Assembly (NCBI RefSeq): GCF_010183535.1
Contig: NC_071328.1
Span: 5,580,001-5,644,000 of the forward strand
Direction of reading: 5' to 3'
Origin: Caenorhabditis remanei
Taxonomy: Eukaryota; Nematoda; Chromadorea; Rhabditida; Rhabditidae
Length of the DNA: 64,000 bases
Below are positions 10,426 through 22,400 of the stretch, one piece after another. The position numbers were made by a program, and so were the translations under genes. Position 1 is the first letter of the stretch. Every line of letters starts with the position of its first letter. The notes under the pieces were generated by a model that ran no database searches, had not been told where the DNA came from, and worked only from the letters and a program-made list of their open reading frames with translations.

Positions 10426-13400
10426 ATGGCGGAAGTTTCTGTCGCCATCGTACGTCTCAAAATAAGCGCATTATCCGATAAGTAAGTTGACCCCTTCCAC
10501 AAACCAACGCCCATGATTTGTCTCCTTATCTTAAAAAAAACTGTAATTCTTTCAGAGCAATACCAACGAGTCAAGATTTTGAAATTTGTATAAAGGAGGA
10601 GCCGTCGACTGTCAAAAGTTTTGGAGCGAAGCATGTAAGTCATCAGGAGAAGATAGATGGTTCAACAAGTTTCAGGACTACAATATAATCAAACGGGTTA
10701 CTGTAGGAGGGCATACTGTTGGTGCAGATGTATTCAAGCTGCCCAGTTTTTCATTTGAACCGAGCAAAGTGAATACGTTGGAGGATATGATTCATGATTA
10801 TTTCAAAAGAACTGGGTGAGGTTTTGTTTGCGAAAACGATTTAAATTTAACTGGCAGGTAGACATCGGGACACACAGACAGACAGACAACAATACACGAA
10901 AGATAGACTGACAAATATTCGAAAAAGGCAAAAAACTTAAAAATTGAATAATCTGTCTGAATAATTTGAATCAGACTTGCGAAATTCCAGCAGCCCTGGA
11001 TTTGAATTTTAAAACTTTTTTCACTACAGTTTTTCTTGCAAAGCTTTTTTTCGAAAATTGTTCCATAGTTTTTCTCAAGTATATTCCTCAAAAACCTCTG
11101 AAACTAACAAAAAATCAGTCCTAAAAGCTTTTTACCAAAAAAAATCCCGTTGCAAGTCTGATTTGAATTGGTCAAATTAAATAGATTTGACTTGATTCAA
11201 AAACTGACATTGTGAGGATTTTAAAATAGTTTTTAGCGCTTTCTTCTCTCCAAAGTGAACAAAGCTACTGAATCGTGCAAAAGATTATTATAGGAATCCT
11301 GATTTCAGTAATTTCTCTGAAAAACTCTAAAACTCTTTAGCTATTTCATTTCAAGAGATATTCTCAAAGACTTAGAGCGAAAACAACAAATCCAGACTCC
11401 CAAAAACCTTCTTTTCTTCCAGAAACACAATTCGTCGGGCAGTTCGTATACCTCTCCACGACGATCTCAATGAACCATCCAGTTCCACAAAACCATCCCT
11501 TGGACACGTACCCGGATTATCCCTAGTCTGTGTTCCAGTATTCGTCAAAGAATCAGTTGAAGTCGCCAATTCTCGATATGAAAACCTTCAGAAACTTGTG
11601 AATCTCTGTAGAAATCAACCAGAAATGTTCGATATCCACACGAAGAATATGATTTTGATACTGGAAAAGTGGCTGATCGACTCACAGACTTCTGATTCGT
11701 ATTTTCTATCGAATTTCTTCATGAAAGAGTCAGCAAGGGCACGAATCAGGTCATGTGTCCATAATCCTGCATTTATTGATCTCCAGGAGCAATGTATTCG
11801 GTTAGTTGTATAGTGAAGAGACGCAGAGACGGTAGAGTGTCTGCTTCTCTGCGTCTCTTTCTCTCCATTTCTCATCAACATCTTTAACTGCTCATATCTC
11901 TGTTATCTTTGATTCTAACAAAAAGTGTAAAACTAATGAAATGTAGGAAATTTCATTGTTTTCATTTTTGTAATTGACTGTTATTTGCTAGCACTCTTTG
12001 ATTTCAAGATAATCGCGTTCCCGAAAAGATGTTTTCACTTTTACCTTGAAAATTGTATCATTAACCCGAGACTATTGAACTTCCAACCACATAAAAACAC
12101 AAAAAAACAAACAAATATTATCATAACTTCTCTCATTTCAGTCACATGTCTCACAGTGTCCGAAGCAACATTTCGTCAGCGTCAGCTGATTTGGATGACA
12201 GAGTTCACGTGGCAAATATTGCGAAAATCGCAATGTTGAGATACAATAAATTCACGATAAGTGTCATAAATCCGGCGTTCAATCCGAACTTTGCAAGCGA
12301 AGATTCGGTAAGAGACAGGGGACTTCCGAGTGGGAATGAGGGTTTGGAAAGTTGTGAACATCAGGAAAATTTTGTCAGAGTAACAGGGCGTTATTGCACA
12401 ATAGAAACCACAGTAATCCGCAACTACAGAAAACGAGAAACTGTTGAGTTTCTGAAGGCTTCAACTGACTAGGGAAGGCCTTCAGGTGACCGTGGAGTTC
12501 TGGGACGTGACTTATATCATTGGATAGCTTAGAAAACGCTGATTCCAAATATATATTCAGTTTTAGCCCTCGAAGCCTGGTTTTTGAGAAAAACGAGGTC
12601 AAAGTTTGGACCACTGAATAGTCATTACCTTACCGATGTGTAAAAATATCGGCAGCGTGGTGTGGGTCTTAGTGAAACTTTGACCTCGTTTTTCTCGAAT
12701 ACTAGGCCTTAAGGGTAAAAAAATGAATATATATTTGGAATCAGCGTTTTCTCAGCTTTCCAATGGTGTAAGACACGTCACATAATTCCACGGTCACCTC
12801 TAGTAAATTTATACTCAAAACCCTTGACACTGAACTTTTCGTTTCCAAATAACAAGACCCACTAATCCTCCACTTTCCAGTCGTGTGTCTACTTCTATCC
12901 CGGAATAAAACAATGTCGAACACAACGAGCCGCGTCAAGTACATCCCAAGATATGAGAAGTCGTCTATACCCATTACATAAAGCTGCAGAAGAAGGGAAT
13001 GCAGAAGATATTCGGAGATATCTAAAAGTCGGAATGGATAGTAATCAGAGAGATGACGACAGTTGGACACCTCTGCATTATGCATGTTTTCATGGACATT
13101 TGGAAGTTGTCAATGAGCTTTTAATGTCTCCACAAATGACTGCGGTGGGTTACTGTAGCGGTGTGGAACAAGATGTAAATTTTTCAGATAAATGCTCAAA
13201 ACAAAGGCGGAGCGACCGCGCTACAGTATGCCGTGATACATGGGAATGAATATCTGGTAGAACTTCTAACATCTCATGCTTCAATTGATGTGAATATCAG
13301 GAATAATGAGGGATATCGACCCATCGATTACTCGGTGAATAATCCTGCAATAAAGAAGATTCTAGAAATGCAGATATTCAAGACAAAAATTAATGTGAGT

Positions 13401-16400
13401 TGTCTTAGGATTACGGAAACTCTTTTTTTTTTAATTTTCAGGTGGATACCGTAATCGGCGCCTTCAGTATAAAATCAAGATCTCCAGAAGATGCAACGGC
13501 AAGCGAAGTGTTGGATATCTTGGGAGAGGAGACACAGTTGAATAAAGAGCAAATGAATTGTTTCGCGTTGTTTTTATACTCGGAATCAATGTGTGAGTTA
13601 TCTCATTTCTTTTCTTCCTAGTCCTCTTTTTCAGCTCTCCAACTAAAACCTGAGCACCTCATAGAAGAGAAACTGAAAATCGACAAGTGGAATTCAATGA
13701 TTCGAAAGCTGATGAATGCAGATATTCGATCTGAAACTCCTCGTCTGAAACTGAAAAGAAATGCCTATGCAACTGCAATAATGGAAATGGCGACAGTGAG
13801 TATTTATTCGTTTTGATTCATAGAAATTCTGATGAGCAAATGGGAGGGAAGCATTTTGAAAACAACAAAAAAGAGTTAGCTGGTGGGGAACCGGTTCGTG
13901 GGAAGGATTTTTGGGAAAACACCGTAAAGTGGTATTGGATAGGAAGAGCTACAGTAATCTAGAGTTCGGTTAACATTTGACGGGGTTACTGTAGGATACG
14001 GTAGATGGTGGCGAAGATGATTGGGAAGATGATGCTGCCACGGAGGTTCGACGAGTTGACGCATTCTCCGACAGGGCACGAAGTGGAGCACACCTGAAAA
14101 TAAAGGTTTTTTAAAATACCTCAGATAGCACAGATGTTTAGCGTGGGTTCAAATTCGCTGAGTAGCGACTCAATGCTATATTATGACGATACACAGCCTA
14201 ATAAAAAACACGCGGAAGTTTGAGTTTTTGATGGCTCGTCAATAAAAGTGTAAAAATTCAAATTAATTTTTTAAAGTTTGTAACTGATAGAAATCGAACC
14301 ATAGTCATTTCTGTCAACCCATAATCCACCTGTTTCGAACTTCACTCGTTCGTCGCTTAACCTTTTTTCAGTCTCAAAACCTATACCTCAACAAACGAAG
14401 CCACCGATTCCTTACGATCGTGAGAGACGTCTCGGCTGAGAAGATGACGTCTAACCTGAAATTTATAGCTTCAATTTTGACTCTCTCCCTTCCTCAAAAA
14501 TGCGAACCTTTCTGCTGATTTTCGAGTTATAAAGTGTACATCCCGTTACATCAGATTCCATTCCACAATGTCTTTTCGTCACAATTCTCTCTGTAAAAAC
14601 AATGGAAAGTTGTGAGAAAAGGGGGAGGGGGGATACCGCGCAAAAACACAGTATTGTCTCGACTAATTAGCATTAAAAGGGAGGCGTCGGCATGATTATA
14701 ATTAGATGAGGGGGGGATGGGGGGAGAGGAGGAAAAACACAATTACCGGAACTTCCGCCGGTTCGATACCAGTTGACAATACAGTGGGTGTGAGTAGAGT
14801 TGAGACATTTTGATGGGGCGACCAGTCCTTGACGACACGCTTCGATTCTTCTGGAAAAGGAATGAAATGGGATGATTCTAAGGGTCTGATTTTCAGTTTT
14901 CGGATTTTGTACCTAGTTATAAACCGAAATTGAATACTAGATAAGATTTCGGATTGGCTCAGAAACGAGGCTTCAGGTGCCTGAAGATCAATGCTTCACA
15001 AACTAGTCTACTGTAAGATTTCACGATTCCAAATTTCCCAGTTTCCTAGAACTTTGAATATCTAGAAAACCAGGATTCCAGAGTTTGTGAATATCCGGAT
15101 TACTTTATTTCCGACTGACATTAACAAACTCGGCTCTTGGTTTTTAATTTGAATACAATAATTTTTCTGCATTTCAAGAATTTTTGTTGGATTTCAATTT
15201 TACAAAAAACTAAATCGTTCGTGTGAAGAATTTTTGTAAAAAGCTGGATATTTATAAAACTTTCTGAGCTTCTTTAGATCAAACCCAATTCTAGAATTTG
15301 ATCTACATACAAGGGCGGATTTTCAGAATCTATGTTTTCCAGTTCTGATTTCAAGGTTCTGAACTCTTCGTTTCTTAGAATTTTCAGTGTCTCCAATTCG
15401 AAATGTTTAAATTTCTGTATTCTGAAAACCCTTCGTTCTCTCCTTATTCTGAAACCCCTTCGTTCTCTCCCATCTATACTCACCTCTCTTCCTCTTGTTC
15501 CGAATACCACGCGCTGTTCGGTGCACATTGAATACATTCGAGAGCGGAGACAGCTGAAGAGAAACAAAAAAGTATATAGACGAATCGTAAACGCGGAGAG
15601 AATCTCGTCGTAAAAAACGTTTCTGTTTCACTTTTTATTCATCAAAAAGTTTGAAATTCATTCTCGTTACGAATGCAGCTGGCGGGGGGAAAGAACACCT
15701 GCTCTAGAAAACAACTTACCAATGGAAAAGACGGAAATGGCGATGAGTAATCGGAGGAATATATGGCTTGGGAAGAGAATCATCTGAAAATTTTATATGT
15801 CGATGAAAAACAGACAATCATCAAGAATCTTGTTTCAAGATAATAAAAGGGGACAAAACTTTGCTAGACGGATAATAAATATCGTGAGAAAAAGTATGAA
15901 GGTTACTGAAGTTTAGAAAGTGTGGGATACTTTAAGAATAAGACTGTAGATCACAAAAGGTTGGGAGTAAGGATAGACAGGAGGTAACTATAAGGGACTA
16001 CTACCACCGACTAAATAGGTAAAAACGTTCTTTGAAGGGTCTTCGGTGATTATCATTAGCTCAGCACAGTTCTTACAACTGCGCTCCACCGAAATCATTA
16101 TTAAAAATGTCTATTTTTCTCTGATTGTGAGTCTCTCAAATTCCCACTCAAATGCCCACACAACTTCTTCGGTTTCGGTAGAGCGCGGTTGTAAGAAGCG
16201 TGCCGTGCTGATAATTCAGGGATTTTCATAACTTTGGTGATAGACACATTCGAAAAAGGGGGTACGCTTACTGCAATACAAATCGTCTGAAGGTTTTACC
16301 AGTTCAAAGTTCTAACTCTCGTGAAATTTCCATCTCGGATATGTAGCCGTGAGCTATCTTCCCTGGAAAGCTTAAACTTTTTCACTGTGAAACTTTTGCT

Positions 16401-19400
16401 CGATTACTACCTATGATGATTCGAACCTTCACTACACGAGTTTTTATCAAGAAAAACTTATCAAATCCCGTAGCCTATCCCCAGAAGGAAAAATAATTCA
16501 AAATTCAAGAATATTCCAGCGAGTCGACAACAACAGTTTCGCATGGTCTACACTCCTTGACGAGGCGACGAATGCGTACCTTGCTGGTCATCTGATTGCC
16601 AATTCAAAAGAAGAAGTCACGAAATTAGCGGCAATTGTGAGCAGAGCGATGCAAGGGAGAGATTTCAAACCTACGTGAGTTTTCGAACCATAATTAGAGT
16701 TTTTGGGATTCCGGGAGAGGAAAAAAGTATGAAGGCATGACACGGGTATATGTCTAAAACTCAATTATATCTATGACTTTTTTCTTCGTTTGCTTCTCGT
16801 TTTTTTCTCAAAAAGAATCCTAAAAGGACACGAAAGAAACTTAGATGTAGAGCAAGGAAATACCAGTGATGGAATGAGTGAATGGACGGGTGGAAACGTT
16901 AAGTTAATTAAACTAGTAATAATAAATTGGGGGAGGAATAGAAGTAAAAGAAGACAAGAAGAAAAGGATGGGAGGGAGGGAAAAGTAGAGAGAAGGCGGG
17001 GTGTCTTATGAAAAGAATTTATAAGAAGAGCCGAAGAGCACTTGACCAATTTTTGATGAGTTGTGTTGCCTGACTTCAACTTTCACCGCCGAAATAGTTC
17101 CGAATACTTTTAGAATTCTAGATTGTGGGAAAGTTCTTTGGAGAGAGAGTTCAGGAATCCGGAATTCCTTAGATTTCAACTTCATAGAACATTTTGTGAA
17201 CGCTAGAAGTAAAGGCCTTTAACAGATGTCTAGATTTTCCCAAACCGCCAAAGTTCTGACAAAATTACAAACTGGAGAAAAGTATCTGGAGGCTCTCACT
17301 AGTGTAAAACCAAAATCTGGTGGGTGAGCTGTTATTTTATCCTATCTCTCTTGAAACTGATAACTCTATCATTAATCACTTGCGATGGAAGATAGAGATA
17401 TCAAGTATATCTACGAAGACTTTGGCATCCTCTAGCTCAACTTAGGAGTAATGCTTCTGGAAAATATTTTTGAGTCTCTACGTCATGAAAGTCTGACTAC
17501 GAAACGTACAGTATTAACTCAGTGTTGGGATGGGGCTAATGAAACTGAAATATTCGCAATCAGTTCTGTTTGGAAAAGTGCAATCTGATCCATATGGATA
17601 TAAGAATATTAGAAACTGAAAATTTCAACTTTTGAACAAGATCTCCCATTTCTTCTAACCAATCTGTGGATTCCCAACAGTTTCAACATGGCCATTGAAT
17701 TTCAATAAACATGGAAGTTATTGGTGAATTTCCACATGTTTTGAAGATTTTTGAGACAACCTGAGTTTCGTGGGAACCAGACAATAAAATGACATTATTG
17801 CTGATCCTCTAGATATTTCCGCTTAAGAGATGAAAATTTCAAATCTACCCTCTCTTATATGATTATTAATCAAACTTGGTGCATTTTTACTAAAATTCAA
17901 CTACACCTTGAAAAACTTCTACTGAACAAGACTGTTGTCGTAGCAAAGTTCTTTATTTGAACTATGTGCTTTAATTTCTCTACTAACAAAACTTCTCAAC
18001 ATATCGAATCCCTCCTGACCAACCCTAAAAGTCTTCAAAATTACCAGTACTTTTCCGTATCATTCACGTACTTTTAGTTCATCAGCAACCAATCGTACTA
18101 TGAAAGAATCAGAATCTCTCAAGGGAACGACGGAGAAGAAATGAATTCTAAAACGGGCGCTTAGTGCAGAGGAAGCCATTTCTTCACAATACGGGGGTGC
18201 CTAATGAAGGGTTTCAAATCGACGAGACTGGCACCTTTCGAAGGTTTTCTCTCGATTCATGATAAAGTTGTTTATGAGGGAAAGTGTTTCGAATTTAGAA
18301 GAGAAGGGGGGCACCTGCAACAAGGAGAGGCTTAAGGGGGGACTCCAACCGGTTGAGACCCGGCAATTAGTTATGAAAGTGCTCCAGGAGACACCACGAA
18401 ACAAGAACGAAATGAGCATGAGGGAAGAGTTGTAGGAAAGAAGGGAGAAAAAGAGACTCATTTCGAGGATGGGCTCATTTTGGAGCAACACACACGTTGT
18501 CTCGTTTATGTTGCTTTTCCCCTTTTTTGTGTCGTCCTTCTCCTATTTTTTTGTGAAAGAAACAAGAAGAAACCCGAAACGATTAGTGCCAGGAGAGAGG
18601 AAAAACGAGGTGGCTTTCACCGGCACGAAAAGGAGAAAAAATACTTTTGAAAGAGGGAAGATGGACGAGCTTGTTGGTGTTGAAATTTGAGTTAAAGACG
18701 GGAGATAGTATGGGTGCTTTTACGAAGATCGTGAAGTTCAGGGTGGATTACGAAGCTGGGGTAGATTGTGGATTTACGCTATCCGGGTAAGTTTACGAAA
18801 AACTGGAAGATTTACAGACTTGACATAGGTTTACGGTACATTGTTAGATTTAAAAACATTCTTGATTTAAATATAAACTATGGATGTGTAGATTTACGCA
18901 AGTTGGTAGGGGCTTACAGGTGTATGTAGGTTTACGCTACCCGGGTAGATTTACGGACAATTGTAGTAGTTACGGTGCTAACAAAATATCAGTTTCTAAC
19001 GATATCAAAATGGTGAAGGTTGACTTTTCGATTAAAATTTTGTAGGTTTACGTGACTGGGGTAGATTTACGAACCCTCGTGTTGATTTACGCCTGCAAGC
19101 TCATGAACGATTTCAACTATTCTAGCAACACCAACCCCTGTGTGAATTTACAAACCCTGGGTGGACTCTAGTGTAGATTTACGAGGTTGTGTTGATTTAC
19201 GGAATAGGTTTACTGGAACTGCAGAAAAGAGAAGCTTATTTCAAGACTAGGCGCTTAAATCACGATTAAAAAAAGAGTCTATTAAAGTTTCTCTCTCGAG
19301 AGAGAGAACCTTTTGTCTCGTATCTCGTCCCACTCAAAACGAAACGAAATGAATGAATGAATGGGAAGTGCGAACGCGCGAAAGAGAAACGGAGAAGTGG

Positions 19401-22400
19401 GCGGAGCTTCAGTGGGGGAACTGCCAGGTGCCAAAATGAATGAAAAAGAAAAGGGGGGGGGGGTCACCAGAGATGGAAAGTGTACAAGTATGATGTACTG
19501 AGAGAGGGTGGTACCGAGTAACAGATGCTCGGCCTTTTGAAATTTCGAAACAGATTTTTATTATGCCTGGTACGAGTGTCAGATGGGGTCAGATGCAACC
19601 TATAGGGAGGAGGTCTCTGAGGTTAGAACTTCCTAAAAATGTTTATGAACATTGGTTTAAAACATCTTGGTAATGACAAGGAACGCATGCTCCTCGAGGG
19701 AAAGGTTACGAGTGTAATGCTGAAAAAATGGAGGTCATGACGAAGGTTGATGGGTTTAGAGAAGGAGGATTTGTCGAAACATTCCATGGGATATGGGTTT
19801 GAACACCAAGTTTTTTTTACCGTCATTTTTTTCACTAGGGGTCACAATCGTGATCTCAATATTTCAAGAACTTTCAAATCGAACCACTCTTCTGATGATC
19901 CAGCTCCAATTCAGAAACCTCTTTCACAAAGTTTTTTTCTACATCATAAAGAAGTTCCGTAAAACCACTCGAGTTCCGTAAATCTACACGAACTCAGTAA
20001 ATCGACACAGTAAATCTACAAAGTTTCGGATCAATGGAAAAACTCAAAAATTTCAAGCGTTTTGATTCACTTTTTTGCGGAAAAGTAGATTTTACATTTT
20101 CAAATTCATCTACAACTACAACTGAAACTATTAAAAATTTGCAAACTTGTGAAGTAATAAAGAATTTTCCAAAATCAGAATGCACTTCGGATCACCAGAA
20201 CCCAGTGTACTGTAGGATTCAGAAAAAACGCAGATTCCTCAATTTTTCGAAAACTTTTTTATTCAATGATTCGGGTTTAAGCTATCCCAATGTTTTCAAG
20301 CTGATAAGCTTTCCTACCATAATTAATTCAAAATCAAAAAAAAAGGTGAGCAAAGACGATAAACAGTGTGGAGGGTGTCAAGAGGGGGGAGGGATAATCC
20401 CCTAATGTTTACAGTAACCTGATCTCTGCCCCCTTTAAGTTATCCTTAAGAAAACCCGTCCGAATAGGGAGAAGAGTATCTATTTTGCAATATTTGGGAG
20501 TAGGAGCATCTCAAGATGGTCCTCCTACTCCTCCTCTCTATATACGCTTCTACTTTTACTTTAAAATTGAAAAATAAATGGGAAAATGTGTGTGAAAGGG
20601 GGGGGGTCTACGGCTTGTTTACTTTCGAATGTCTCTTTTTTGGAGAAAATACTTTTTGAAAATATATAATTGAAAGCGGCGAAGGAGCTGCAAAACTTTC
20701 GCCAAGCTTCTGGTTAAGTTTTTGATTTTTATTTCGAACCCTCTGCTTCAAGAATCTGTTTTATTCTGAAAGAAGAAAATGAATTAGAAAGAGACAAATA
20801 AAAACGAGTTGTCAAGGGTGAAAGAGAGTCATAAATTGGAGGAAAAGCTTAATGTTTTTCGAGGGGATAGTCCTCTCTTTTTGGATAATGCAGGTGTGCT
20901 CTCATACACTTTCATTTGCATAATTATGGAGAGATGGGACCATATTAAGGGCAGAGAGGAGGAGGGGTCAAATGACAACGAGATTGTCGAGAAATAGGGA
21001 AAGAAAGGAGACGGGGAAGAGATGTTCTTTGTGATTGATTGATGGATTGGATGAGAATTGAATTATTCATGAAAGTGTGAGAATTGGAAGAAGGGTTCTG
21101 TCTCACACATCATGACATCTTGGAACATTTCTGATCTTTTTTTAGGACGGAGACTCTGAATTGATTAAGGAAGAATGATTGGCTCTGAAGGAGTCGTGAT
21201 TGGCTCACTAGGGAGTAGAGTATATCATTGAAAAGCTAAAGATCGGGAAATTTGGAACGTGTTTTGTCAAAAATGTGTGTTGACCACGTTTCTATCAGAC
21301 TAATTCTTGAGCCAGTAAACGCGCTCTGATGTTAAGATTACAACATTTGTGCTCTAATATTTCAAACGGTTGTAACTTTGCGAGTTTCAGAGGGTGTTGA
21401 ATAATAATAGGTTAGAAAAATTCAGAATTTTATGATCTACAACTTCTTTGTTGACTATCTTTTGATCAGACTGATCCTTGGGCCAGTAAATGTGCTCTAA
21501 TGATAAAATTCAAAAAATTTAAGCTTGAAAACTTCAGACATCTGTAACTTTGTAATTTTTCTACAATTTTTAAGTTATAATGTTATTTGTCCCAAAATTT
21601 ACAAAACTATTTTCACTATAACTAAATGTGGGGTATTTACGTGAAAATATAAAACTACGAAAGTTGAGAAATGAAAGTCTTGTCATTAGGTCACCTCTGG
21701 AATTTAACCAAAATATTAAAAAAAAAAAAACGTCGTAAGTTTTCAAATAATGTAACTAACTTCAACATCTGGATCTTACTCTTGAATATTACTCTTGGTT
21801 AATTTATATTCTGTTTTTCTGAAAGTTTTCCGATATAAAATTCCAGAATCTGAAGTATAAAGTATGATTTTCCCCTATTTTTCTAAAAGTTCTTTTCCTA
21901 TAAAAGAAAATAACTCAACCACAAAAAGACAATGTCATAATTCCTTTTTCTTGTTTCTTTCTTCTGGCTAAAAGACAAAAAGTTGCTTCCGGATGGAAAG
22001 GACGAAGGAGGCGATGAAAAATGAGGGGAGCAGTGAGAAGCAATCAACAACATGAAAAATTGGCTGTAGAGAGAGGGGGAAGGACCTCTTCTGGCGGTCT
22101 CATGCAACATTTCGGATTAACCATGAAACCGAGAAGGGCCAAAAATTTAAATTAAATGTGAGAGATGGGAAGACATAGAGAGTATAAGGATGGGTAGGAT
22201 GTTCGTAAACAAATAGTCTCCTCATGAGCAAAATTAGTTTTTAAGGGTAGAGGGATAAAAAATGGCAGGGGAAGGAATACAACTTTCGATCCTACGAACC
22301 ACCATTGCGAAAACGGCTCCGGAGCATTTCGAAACCAGATTCACTTCAAATTTTACAGAAGATCTCAGTTTTCTTTATTAGGACGGCACACTTCTTACAA

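Noticed and set aside
14375..14415. Plus-strand exon candidate after tttttcag reading SQNLYLNKRSHRFLTI
   Set aside because: It would fit the phase of kri-1, but aligning the protein to KRIT1 shows exon 9 joins directly to RVDNNSFAWSTLLDEA at 16520. The same bases form an exon of the antisense Ly6 gene.
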